Source of the DNA: Ilyonectria destructans
Taxonomy: Eukaryota; Ascomycota; Sordariomycetes; Hypocreales; Nectriaceae
DNA length: 64,000 nt
NCBI GenBank assembly: GCA_020740775.1
Contig: JAHEWK010000016.1
Coordinates: 1,426,001-1,490,000 of the forward strand
Reading direction: 5' to 3'
Program-made: the position numbers and the translations under genes
Notes under the pieces: generated by a model
What the model was told of the DNA's origin: nothing
Database searches by the model: none
What the model saw: the letters and a program-made list of their open reading frames with translations, nothing else
Shown: one piece after another, positions 32,754 through 43,769 of the stretch
Layout of the letters: every line of letters starts with the position of its first letter
How positions within the stretch are numbered: position 1 is the first letter of the stretch

Positions 32754-35700
32754 GGTGATGGTGTCGGGAGGAGTGTCGGTCGAGATTGACGGATTTTGGG
32801 GGTTCAAGGGCGGATCCAGATGGATTGGGCAAGTAACTAGCAAGGCAGTATTGTACCGTATTACCAAACCGGTTGAATTGTCGGGGGAGCTGCCGCGGTT
32901 ATAAGTTGAGCACGCAGCCGACAGCGCCGGATGGTTCCAGGATGGCCCGGGTGATCGAACCACTGGGCGGCGCTGGGCGACGATGCCTGGGCGCTGGGGG
33001 CGCTGGGGGCGCGTGTGGGGCGGGAGTGTGAGTGCGCGAAGATCCCAGGGCCACTTTTTCCAGCTGCAGGCGTGCAGCGGCCTTGCAGCACGGCACAGCA
33101 CGGCGGCAGCAGCCCCTTGGAAGCTGGGGATTTGGCGGTGGGTGTGGGGAGCTCTCCCGGTGTGGCACGATTTGGATTTTGGGTGTGGAGTAGTCGGACG
33201 TGGACAGACGCGGGTGCAAAGGTGGGTTGCACACAGGCGGATGCCGACGGCGGGGGTAGCCACCTTTGGTACAGCGGTTGAGTACCTAAGGTAATAGGTA
33301 GGTACCCTGGGACACGGGTTTCTCAGCGGCCTACCTGCTAAGCACGGGTACCTCATTAATTAACTTCGTTCGCCTTTAGTCTGAGGTGTTTGCAGCACAC
33401 ACCCGCACCGTACTCTGGAACTCAGTGTCCAGTCCCCCTTGTCACCAAAATACAGGACAGACAAACGCGGCCCATTCCCTTTTTTGCCCGGCTGTTCTCG
33501 GCGTCCCTGAGCGACAACAGGCCACAGGTGGGCGCGGCAGGTACATACCATGGGCGGGGCGCGTGTGTGGCCTGCCGTCTCACCACCATGACCTCACCTG
33601 AGGGGTCCTCCCTCTGGAAGTGGGCAGTTGCCCCAAACGCTCGCAGTTACCAGAGCCACACACGATCATCTGGCCAGCACCGGCAAGCATAACCAAGCAG
33701 GGGAAAGCCCGACTTCAGAGGGCAGGAGTGAGGGTCACTGGGGCCTGCTCCCCCGGACTTTGTGGCGCCACCACCACCCACTCCGACACCAGTACCGTCA
33801 CGCTCCACAAGGGTACGTACCGCTTTTCTACTGCCGCTAGGTCCGATCAATCATCCCACTCACCTTCTCGCTGCAACAAATGCAAGTGAATAACTATTAC
33901 GAACCCGGTCAACAAATGAAACTGCAATATGGTGTGTCTCTGTACCTCGTAAACGGACAGCATGCACTTGAGCACACACACACTCGCGCTCACACACTCT
34001 CGCTCGGTCACTTTCCGTTTCCCCCCCGCATTCTCCTCCCCACCTTTTTTGCACTTGGTCTGACTTGTTCCCAGACATGCAGACGCCAGGATGTCGCACA
34101 CAAGTCCATAACCCGTCCTGGTCGCTGTGGCCTACTCCCGGTGCGCACCAACATGAGACACCAACAACATGCGACTTTCTGCCAGGAAAAGTAACCTCGC
34201 CACCAATTGCATCTGACATCTGGCATCTGCCCTGGCCTGCCCCTGCTTTGGAATCTCGATTTCTCGGCTTCGGCAATTGCTCATCAACGGACGGACGGAG
34301 ATATTGATGGCGCAACTTGGGCATCAGTGAAGCTTCTGGAGAGCGAGAGCAAGTGAGCCATCACATGCATTGATCGTCTTCGAAGTGCCAAGTACGCGCC
34401 AAGTGTGGATGCTGTCTCAGTCTTCTCTTTTTCTGCCGCGTCTGGCCACAGCCCACAGTCCACAAGGCCTCGTCGCCCTTTCTCAGCCACAAGGGACAAG
34501 TTCCTGGATCTAGGCAGGACTAGACTCTACGGCCCCAGACCAGACTCCAGGATCCACGAGGCTCCTACCAGCCTTGTCCCACATGGTGTGTTTTGTCGGA
34601 ACGGGGTCCGGGCCTTTAACTTGAAGTCCTCAACTACAGTATTCGGCTTCTTCCCCCGGACACCTACATTTGATAAGGCAACTCCCGACAAATTCCCATA
34701 ACCTGCGCCGGCTCGGACCCTCAGCTCTCTGATCACCGCCTCAACCTGTCTGATGTTGTGCTGATCCCACCACTAATGCCGCTCATCACACATGCGACTC
34801 AGTTGCTGTGTGCATGCCATTCGTCGCTGACATTTCCCCACGTCTCGACCCTACTTACCGCCGCCACATCAAGCCTCTCCGCACTTGCTACCAGCTCGTC
34901 TCGGCCGACTCCACGCTCGCCGACGTAACTCCTAGCAGATCTCCGAGGTGCATCGCTTGTTGCGTTGCGTCTGACGTCGAGCGTAACCCCAGCCCAGGTA
35001 TCGCAAACCTGCCGTCAAGCTAGCCATTGGTTCACATAGCTTTCGCCTCACCTATCGCAGTTCTTCCTTTTCTCCCCAGAGTCGCTTCAATGTGCCCGTT
35101 TTCTTTGCCTAAGCCTGCCTTTCTAATTCATAGTGACCAACGTGACCCCCACCGGGGTTCCTAGCCATCCATGCAGGGAGTTCCGTCACCCGGCCCGGAC
35201 GTGACACAATGCACATTCCGGGCCAGCCTTGGGCGGCCCGGTTCAGTCTTCTGCCGGTTACCTGACACGTAAAACATGCGTGCGGGCGTCAGTTCGAGGC
35301 AAAGAGCATCCATACACATGTTCCAGCTCATCCCGGAAGTGATACTTCAAGGCGGTTGGTCGCTCAGCTCGAGCAGAATCGGAAAGTGGCCGAGTGAAGG
35401 CTCTCCGGCGTGGGAATTTGGCAACATGCTGGCTCCCCTTTGTTCTCCATGTCTATAGCCATCGAACTTACCGTGTCATAAACCTACCGCTGGTGGAAGT
35501 CCATTGCCGAAATATGGCTATCACATATGTAGCCAGATCCTTGACCAGACATTGAAGCGGCGGTCAAAGAGTGCATACTCGTTTCCCCATCTGACAAAGG
35601 AAACTATTTCTCGCGGCCAAACACGACAACCTCGGTCATATTCGGTCTTAAATTCTCCGTGTCCTCTTCTTTCCGTTGGTAAAACTGAGCTGCAGGAGCT

Positions 35701-36363
35701 ACATCTGAATGCTTGTGCTGTGACGATGAAGTTGGCCATGGTAATGATGGAATAGGAAAACTGCCATTACTATAGCCACAACAACCATATGTGCACCAAA
35801 TTTGGAGGCTGCACGATCTACTTCTTCTACAAATTCCACATCTCCCTCACCGATTATACTTGCAGTTACCGCCGCTTTCCTGGTTAACTTATAAGCTGGC
35901 AAGCAATTGGGTGGGGCGGGACGGGCCGTAGCCCTTTGATGCTTATCCATCTCTCTCCAGTCCCTCCTCGCCTCCGCCCCAAGTTGGATGCCTCCCAGCG
36001 GCCCAGTCTTCTTTCGCTTCGAGGATTAGCGCTATAGTAAGCCAGTAACCAAGCCGTTTCAGTATATTTGACCAAGGCGAATTCCCTACGGATGCCTCCC
36101 AAAATCATCAGCCGCAGAGGCTGAGCATGGCTGCGATAGGGCTGAGTGGCTGGACAGCAAAACTAGGCAGGGGCCACTTTTGGCCACTTGCACGCACGGC
36201 CATGTAAGCGAATGTAGATCCAAAGAGGTGTTGCCTAGTATAACTCACGGAGGAGGTCCATCTGTGAGCTTAACATACCATCAATAGCTTTATTTATTTG
36301 GTGACAAGTCGTCCATACGCCCAATCCTCCTCCTATTCGCTCAATCTACTAACCAGTTTAATC
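32754..36363. other. 3.6-kb stretch without a recognisable gene
   Basis: The longest gene-free stretch outside the left end. It is of mixed composition with pyrimidine-rich and CA-rich text (for example 33,965-34,015) and a GGTACCTA-type palindrome cluster near 33,283-33,310. Many short overlapping open frames occur on both strands with no family resemblance. It may hold a non-coding transcript or the long leader of the HET gene, but nothing in the sequence proves it. Confidence 0.5.
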
Positions 36364-38394
36364 ATGGCCGATTACGACTACTCTCCATTGGCGGCATCCC
36401 ACATCCGACTGATCAGGGTGACTATCGACAGCCAAGATGAGCTTCAGACCAGCATCGAACATACCAACCTCGATCCCGAAGACCCCATCACCTACTCAAC
36501 CCTATCTTACGTCTGGGGAGACACCTCCAACACCGTCCAATTACCTTGTGATGGCAAGACTATAAAGGTCACCACGACGTTGATTGAGGCCCTGCGGCAA
36601 GTCGCCAAGTTTAACCCTAACAAACTACTCTGGGTTGATCAGATTTGCATCAACCAGCATGATCTTCCTGAGCGCTCAGAACAGGTTAAACTTATGAACA
36701 CAATCTATGAAAGTATGCTCGCCAGGTACCTCAGCTGTACAAACGCGCCTAGTTTCCACCTCTAACAATGCACCAGAGGCAGAGACAGTCATTGCGTGGT
36801 TGGGGTCAGCGACTCCTTCGACCACAAAAGCCATCGACATGATTTCACGGGTTTCTGTTGTGGCCATGCCCACGTTGACAGACATGTTCCGCATAGAGGA
36901 GTATCCCGATGACTGGGAAGGCCTTGAAAGGTACGAGGAGATCTCCGTAGAAGAGTCTCAGAGACTGGGGATTTCGTTCAATGACGAGGAGGCATGGGGT
37001 GCCTTTGCCGATTTCTTCGATAGGCCATGGTTCCAACGCATCTGGATCGTCCAGGAGATTCTGCCAGCTCGCAAGGCTATCATGCTTTGTGGTGCGCAGA
37101 GCGTCGAGTGGAAAGTCCTACAGGCTGCGGCGCGGTGGTACCATTACAAGGCCGCTGCCATATCTAGTCGACATCGGCGCAGCGTCAATGGCGTTGATCT
37201 TACAGTCGCCATGAATTTGCAATGGGTTTCTCGCTACGGCTCCGAGTTCCTCCCAGAACTCCTTGGTCAAAAGACACGGGCGGTCTTCAAATGGCCTCTT
37301 CGGCGACTACTCGAACAGTTTCGACCGCGTCTGGCGACTGAGGCAAAGGACAAGGTCTACGCTCTCCTTGGTGTCAGTGACTTGGGAATCAGTTACTCCT
37401 CGGACATTGTCAATTTTACAGTCGACTATTCTCAGGAACTGAAAGAGGTGTTTGCCCTGGTCACGAAAGCCATGATATGTAACGGCGATGTGAGACAGGA
37501 TGACCTAGATGTCATAATGACAGCGCGCCGTCACAACAATGAGCCAGGATGGCCGACTTGGGTGCCAGACTGGAGAATGGAGAATGGGTACGGATGTGAA
37601 TGGGGTGTCGGCCATCCTCTTCCAGCCAGCCAGGATACTACCCAGAGCCATCAAAACGGCCGGCATCAGGTTTTTGACACCGGAAGCCCTTACACTCTTG
37701 GTGTCGAAGGTGTCATCTTGGGGCGAGCAACTTACGTCAGTCAGCATCACCACCTAACCCCAATGCTTCTGGAAGGGGGACTGTTCGAGTGTCATAAAGC
37801 GTGTATTTCTACACTCATGTCTTACCCTACAGGTGAAAATGTGGAAGAAGCCTTCGCTCTCACTGTGATGGCTGGAAAACTCCCCGACGACATTACCAAA
37901 AACAACATGAGTCTTGAGACTTACGCGAAGAGCCACCTCGAGTGGGCCAGGATCATCCTCCTGCCCCAAGACACCGAAGAACAACGCGAGGCCCGCCTGC
38001 AGCAATCGAAGGAGCTATTCAAGCTTGGATTCAAAAACGGGTGGATGCAAACACTCCTCGAGGCCTATTGCGAGCGGCGGTTTTACATGACTGACACGGG
38101 ATACATGGGACTAGGGAACCACAACATGAAGAACGGGGACATTATTGCTGTTCTATTCGGGCTGAAGGTCCCTTGTGTGCTGCGACCCCGGGGCGATAAT
38201 CCCAAGGATGGCTATGAGTTTATAGGGTAAGTCAGCGCTCAGTTGTGAAACCTCAAAATCAACTCTAGTTAGCTAACGATTGCAATAACAGCGAGGCTTA
38301 TTGTCACGGGATGATGAGCGGAGAGGTGCTTAAGAACCTAGAGAGAAGCGAAGAGGGAGTTATTTCTGGAGGCCAACGGTTCGTTTTGCATTAA
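36364..38394 (+). CDS. Heterokaryon-incompatibility (HET) domain protein
   Basis: Three exons (36,364-36,712; 36,777-38,226; 38,292-38,394) code 633 residues. The HET domain (PF06985) covers about residues 44-190: YSTLSYVWGD (49-53 YVWGD), WVDQICINQHDLPERSEQV (88-108), AETVIAWLG and, after a loop, FDRPWFQRIWIVQEI. The three hallmark blocks are all intact. The rest of the protein is of the common long type, with PRLATEAKDKVYALLGVSDL and a C-terminal DIIAVLFGLKVPCVLRPRGD before YEFIGEAYCHG. HET domains trigger programmed cell death on non-self recognition; most copies have no known partner. The gene lies between a gene-free stretch and an AT-rich island, typical accessory context. Intron 1 removal (64 nt, branch CTAAC) is required to link CINQ and IAWLG blocks. 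Confidence 0.92.
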
Positions 38395-39037
38395 TGGAGG
38401 AGCATTATGTGCTGAGGTGTTAGACCCACAACATTGTACTATCCTAAGGTGGTATATATCAAAATCATACCTGTAAACATTTCCTTCCCCGTGTTTCAAA
38501 CAAGAAATAATACCGAGCGGGACATATATTATGGCTAGTTCTCTAAGCTCTTGACGCTTGACCCAAAAGTACTGCGTACTGTTTCTTGATGAGTATTCCT
38601 ATTTATATACATTCAAAATACTACTCGCACACTGAAGTATATAGGCCAATTTCACCAAGAAGTCTTAATAATATACCTATTAGTGAGTTTAACCTAAGAA
38701 AACTAAATAAGCTTTATTCTCAGTATTTATTCTCTAAGTTCTATTATTTAAATTTTATCTTTTAATTTATTTTAGGGTAGAAATTAGATCTTTCGTAAAA
38801 TAAGATACATTAAGGGGGGCATACAGGCTAATTATATTACCTTATGCTAAACTTAGGTGCGAAAATTTATATTTGTATGCGATTAGCATTTCAATGTGTG
38901 CAAATAGCAATACTCATCTTGATAACTATTTTCCTTCGAACGCCGTGAGCTCTATAATAACTACATCTGGAAAGGTTATGACTGGATAACTAGCTCCCCG
39001 TCTTGACTACCGTGGCTTATCTAACCAAGATCCTCTC
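38395..39037. other. AT-rich island
   Basis: Very AT-rich from about 38,570 to 38,960, with runs such as TTTAATTTATTTTAGGG and poor open frames. Parts resemble the degenerate repeat of the left end. A relic of a mutated repeat is likely; no element type can be named. Confidence 0.5.
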
Positions 39038-40189
39038 CTATTTTTGCAAGCTTTGGCGAATTGGGTTGCGCCTGTCATCAGCTCTGCCGACTCCTCCAAG
39101 ATATCCTACTGTTTCAAGTACTACCTCTTCCGTCTCGTCAAGTTGCGCTCGGGTTACAAAGTATGCTCCATCACCATCGTCTTGCCGCTCCACAACAGGA
39201 TACTTCTCCAGCCAATCCTCCCAGACAAGATCCCAACGCCGACCCACATCCAACAACTCGGGCTTCAAGCACTCATCGAAGCACATCACCAAGTAATTGG
39301 AGAGCATAGCGGTTAGGAACTCGGCGACGTGTTCGCTAGAGCCTATTGACCACTCAGCAGACCGGCATGTCTCATGGCGGCGCCATACCTCGGCCCGGAT
39401 GAGAAATTGAACGGCCAAGTCACTTAATGCCCACGTTTTGTGGACCCCTATTTCTTTAGGACTCATGTATTGGTGAACAGTCTCGATGGTTTGTGCTGTT
39501 TTGTCCCCGAACATCAAATCATGGAAAATCGGTCGAGCTTTGATGAGCTCCGCCTGGATGTCCCCATCAGAGACCTGCGAAAGGCGGCGGTCACATAATA
39601 GAGTCAAGTTCCAGAGAGCCACTTTGATGGGCGGAGAGTCGACAAAGGACAGTATGGCGTGATGCTTCCGTGCCTTGGTTGAGGGGTCGGAACATTCTGG
39701 GAAGATCCTTTCAACCACTGCATTCACAAAGTTCTTGTAGTAGTCTTTGACAAGAAGACCATGCTTACTCCGTTCTTGATCAACAAAATGCTTGATGGGA
39801 TTCTCGAACATCAAATTGTCCATTATGCAAGACGGATTGCCGCACCATGTTTGGCACGGATTCGGCCTGCCCTGAGAAATTTGCCTCTCCAGCAGCTGGC
39901 GCTGGGTAAGTCCTCTGCGGCGGAGGGTGCGTTGCGCTTGTAGGGTCCACCCTTTTGGTTGAGGTTTCCTATTGAGAGGGTATCGTAAGAGGCTTCTGAA
40001 AAAGATTTGTTGGCTATCGTAGGCGAAAGAGCTCTCATGTCCCTTGGAACCAGATTTCGCCGGTACCTCCTTGGTGACTACAGATCGTATCTCGGGTCTT
40101 CCAAAGTTTTTATTTGAATATATTTTTTCTGACGGGAGAGATTTGGTCGCTTCTGACACAATCTTGCACGTTTGTGACGCCATACTCAT
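39038..40189 (-). CDS. Uncharacterised protein, 383 residues
   Basis: Single exon from the ATG at 40,189 (a second in-frame ATG six bases on); the open frame upstream lacks a good reason to be coding. No signal peptide or membrane span. A basic N-terminal third (QAQRTLRRRGLTQRQLLERQ) is followed by a Cys-containing stretch PNPCQTWCGNPSCIMDNLMF, then a helical body: DYYKNFVNAVVERIFPECSD, WNLTLLCDRRLSQVSDGDIQ, LSDLAVQFLIRAEVWRRHET, LTAMLSNYLVMCFDECLKPE. The end is acidic (DDGDGAYFVTRAQLDETEE). I recognise no family. It lies 386 bp downstream of dim-5 in the same direction and next to an AT-rich island, with less GC-biased codons than the housekeeping genes. It could be a lineage-specific gene. 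Confidence 0.65.
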   Translation of the reverse strand: MSMASQTCKIVSEATKSLPSEKIYSNKNFGRPEIRSVVTKEVPAKSGSKGHESSFAYDSQQIFFRSLLRYPLNRKPQPKGWTLQAQRTLRRRGLTQRQLLERQISQGRPNPCQTWCGNPSCIMDNLMFENPIKHFVDQERSKHGLLVKDYYKNFVNAVVERIFPECSDPSTKARKHHAILSFVDSPPIKVALWNLTLLCDRRLSQVSDGDIQAELIKARPIFHDLMFGDKTAQTIETVHQYMSPKEIGVHKTWALSDLAVQFLIRAEVWRRHETCRSAEWSIGSSEHVAEFLTAMLSNYLVMCFDECLKPELLDVGRRWDLVWEDWLEKYPVVERQDDGDGAYFVTRAQLDETEEVVLETVGYLGGVGRADDRRNPIRQSLQK

Positions 40190-40574
40190 GATGCCTAGGC
40201 ATATGTCAAGTGGTGCAAAATATGGGTAGGAAAAGAGGCAAGTAGAATGGATGTAATGAGTGTGCCCATGGGTTGCACGCACCTTATACTTAATCAGAGA
40301 TATCGATATCGTGTTTGGTTTCTTCAGTGGCGCTGTGCTAACGAAGAAGAACAAAGAGGCAAAGAAACAGTGTCTTAGAGCAACCCATGTCTGTAGACTC
40401 TGTGTAGCTTTAGAGCTGAACAATGGCGCTGTAATGTGACACAAAGAGTTCCTGGCAGGTAAGTGTTCAACTGTGGTAGGATCGGTCCGGTGAGATAAGT
40501 ACACAGTCACGGCTGGATTATTGGTGACGGTTTGCCAAGTCAGGAAACGGCAGGACGAAATGACAACAGGAAGA
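40190..40574. other. Short intergenic region between dim-5 and the uncharacterised gene
   Basis: Contains the dim-5 3' flank and the leader of the downstream gene. The frame of the downstream gene stays open through much of it, but without homology support. Confidence 0.45.
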
Positions 40575-41716
40575 TCACCAAAGAAACTTTCTACACTTTT
40601 TGCTACCACACAAACATCTCGTCATGTGGTCTACACGACCCTCCGGCTCCTCGCCCTCATAAGCAACACCATCTACATAGTCAAACGTCAGCTCCTCGCC
40701 CTTGGGGATCTCCTTGATGGCAAACAAGGCCAGGTCGTGGATGTGCTTATCAGCGTGGTCGCCCACGCGCGCAAAGATGCGCATGTTTGGGTCACAAGAG
40801 TGATTAATAAAGCGAGTTGGGCCGGACATAAATTCGCCGTCAACTTCCAAAGGTGGCCCTTTCAGACGGGGATCGAGGGAATCGGGGTCGGTGAACTTGT
40901 CGAGAGCAAAGAGGTAGACGTCTTTCCTCTCAGAAATCGCCGAGGCGGAGCGGCGACGATCTGCCTCAGTGGAGGTGATGATCTCGCCGACGTATCGGTC
41001 GACGAACTGTCCTTTTTTAATAGGGACGGGACACCGCACGCCTAGGCGAAGTAGAGAACCAGTTAGCTATCTTGAGTCGTAATGTAGGGGTGGCAGCGGG
41101 AATAGACGCACCCCATCCTCGATCAGCGGTTCGGAAGATCTGGAGCGGGATAGTACGGCCGCGCTCTACAACGCGGTTGGGGCAGTCGATGCTGCAGGCA
41201 CAGCCCTGGTGGCATTCGTAGATGGGCACCTTTGAGTTGTGGAACTGGGAGCGCAATAGGCCAGCCTTTGAGCCACGGGCGTGGTATGCGTATGCCTTTT
41301 TGGACACGTTCGGCTCGTCTATATCCATTCCGTCGTCTTCATAATAATCGTCTTCAAGGTCGGCAAGGCAGAGGCAGCCTGTATACTGGCAGTCGCTATC
41401 ATGTCTGCAGGCACAGCCGCTGCGGAAACTAACTTCGGCGGGTTCGACGCCTTGACCAAGGGCATTGCTGTCAATGAAACGGAAACTGTTTGGGATGATC
41501 TGGGAGTCAACTTCATTGACGACGGTGATTGGGTTGGTTTGGTGAGTGGGAAAAGAGCGGATCTGGCACCAGTGACAGTTGGACTCTTCATCTTCTCGGT
41601 CCTGGGGCACATTAGCAAAAGGTCTCTTGGGCTGGTGGCAGAGTGCAGCAAGGCACATAAGGTTGACGTACTCCTTTCCCGTGATGGAAGAAGTGCTGCT
41701 CTGTGGCCCGCTCCAT
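40575..41716 (-). CDS. dim-5: Histone H3 lysine-9 methyltransferase, DIM-5/Clr4/Suv39 type
   Basis: Nuclear SET enzyme that trimethylates H3K9; in Neurospora this mark directs DNA methylation of repeats mutated by RIP. Three exons (41,716-41,672; 41,601-41,112; 41,041-40,575; two 70-nt introns) code 333 residues against about 330 in Neurospora DIM-5. The order is a short N-terminus MERATEQHFFHHGKG, pre-SET with the zinc-binding cysteines SGCACRHDSDCQYTGCLC and YECHQGCACSIDCPNRV, and SET with RGWGVRCPVPIKKGQFVDRY, GPTRFINHSCDPN (catalytic NHS) and ELTFDYVDG. Post-SET CLCGSKKCRKFLW closes it. No chromodomain, as in DIM-5. The 45-nt first exon was placed by branch site TGCTAAT, phase and close match of its peptide to the DIM-5 start. 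All catalytic and zinc ligands appear present. Confidence 0.95.
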
Positions 41717-43769
41717 GATTTTGATTTTCGGGGCTTGCTGTGAGAGATGCGGGTCGTTTATGAAGCGAGAGAGTTGTTGACGCGGGGAGGTTAGGTTAAC
41801 CCCTCCGAACTCGAAAAGAAATCATATGAAAGGCGGCTGAATCTGAGGTCTCGTTCTTTCAATCTATGCCTGGAGACATTTAACTTTGCTTAATTTGGTT
41901 TGAGGTAGGCGTGTAGAGGCAAGGTGAGGCGAGGTGAGAGGTGAGGTGAGGTGAGGCGACGCGACGTGCTTGTGGTGGGACAATCGAGCAGTAAGCAAGT
42001 AAATAAGCTACCACAGTAGCTAAGGTGAGAGAGTAGGTGGAGCGGTGGAGTGGCGGAGCGTGTGTCAGCGCTGAGACATGGTTGGCGGGGTACGAAGTGG
42101 GAGTCGGCGCTATGACGGGCTCTCACCTCGGTGAGCGAACGACGACCTTGCAACAGTGATTCACTCGGAGGTGAGTAATAATAATAAATGACGGCAGAAG
42201 ATGACAGGAGGTAGCGCGCTGTGGCACAAGTTGGCGAGGGAGGGCATGCAAATATTACAGGCGATGCGTACTTCGTATGTAGCAGATACCACCTAAGCCG
42301 CTACGTGCATACGACTACGTACTTCTATGATGATGATGGTATGATTGGATGCTTGCGCGTCCAGCGCATCAGAGTGACTAGCGGAGAACTATTTCTAGCA
42401 CCGACTACCTACCTACCTTGTCTTTACATATGTATTCGTATTGCCTTACCGATATATCTACCCACAATAAACCCCAGGGAGGGCCAGAGGTAGAAATAGA
42501 GGCAGAAGAATTGACAGTCTGGAGATAATGGCCCGACGTGTTGGATTGTGTTGGATTGTGTTGGATCGTCTTGGATGTGAATGAAGCCATGGTCCAGGCT
42601 CACATTGATCATGCACAGTCCTGAAAGAAGGGACGTCCCGGCGCTGAACTGGAGGAGGCGACCCAACCAAAAGCTGGCAACCCCGCCACGACTCCCACTA
42701 CGACTCCCACCACGAGCGGCTTGCCACCAACCACCACGACACCATGACCACGTCCTCTGCATCCATCCATGCGATGGCCCATGGCCCCGACCATTTCCGT
42801 TCTTTTTCCTTCCTTCCCCCTTCCCACCTTAAGAAGCACATATCTTCCGTTACCCTAGGTACCTAGGTAGGTACATAGCACGGCGCAGCACGTTATTCTC
42901 ATCTCTTCTCTCGAACCTCCTCCTCCTCCTCCTCCCACTCTCGAAAGCCCCCCCCCCCCTCCTCGCTCCAAAACTAGAGTCAGTCAACTTCCGTTCTCAT
43001 TCAACCGCCCAAGCCAAGACCCAAAGAAAAAAAAAACCTGGCGCGCCTCAACTCTGTTGGCCGTTTCCGGGCCCATACCAAGGCTAAATCCAATTATCCA
43101 ACCACACACTTGTATGGAGAATTAGATGCTTGATAGCGTTTCGCACAGGCCAAAGTTCAAACGCTGGGTGGCTCTCTTGGTGGCTCTCTTGGTGGCTCTC
43201 TCACCTGCTTCTGCCCCTCGCCCACGCCAACGCCAACGCTCTCTCCCACCCAGTCCCGCGCTGGCTCTTGCGCCTCCCCCTGTTCCTATCCCCATCCCTC
43301 CCAATCCCAGTCCAATCCGGTCCCAGCTCAGTTCCAGCCCAGACCCTGTAGAACGAGTCCCTTCGCTGCGACTGATTCAGGTAGTCGGCACCAACCTGCG
43401 ACTTCCCAACTCCTCTCTTCAACATCATCTGCATCGTTGTTAGCCTCCGCTTCTTTGCCTCCTACCTCCGCATTTCCCTTTTCTACCCCCTTCCCCGTCG
43501 CATTATTCTTACCTCTATCACTTTCTCACGACTCTTGCGATATCAGCAACCCAGCAGCCCAGTGGCCTAGCGGCCCAGCGACTCAGCGACTCAGCAATCC
43601 AGCAATCCAGCAATTCAGGTCCGCGATGGCCAGACTCTAGACCCTGTTGGCAGCTATATCCTTGTTGTCGCCCTCGTCCACATCGACTCGCCGCGCAACC
43701 TCGCCGCGCAACCTCGCCGCGGCCCCCCCCCCCCCCCCCCGAAAGATCCCCAACCTACTGCATTCCAAA
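41717..43769. other. Divergent intergenic region with simple repeats
   Basis: Shared upstream region of dim-5 and the UBTD-type gene. It holds a GGTGA-rich stretch (about 41,920-41,960), three TGTTGGATTG-like units at 42,538-42,572, a TACCTAGGTA palindrome cluster at 42,853-42,874, a poly-C run near 42,949-42,959, and repeated TGGTGGCTCTCT units at 43,170-43,200. The last 700 bp are pyrimidine-rich and probably leader. No gene recognised. Confidence 0.5.
43723..43740 (+). repeat. Poly-C tract of 18 bases in a leader
   Basis: Uninterrupted run of 18 C, 30 bp before the start codon of the UBTD-type gene. Length should be variable and prone to sequencing error. Confidence 0.9.
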
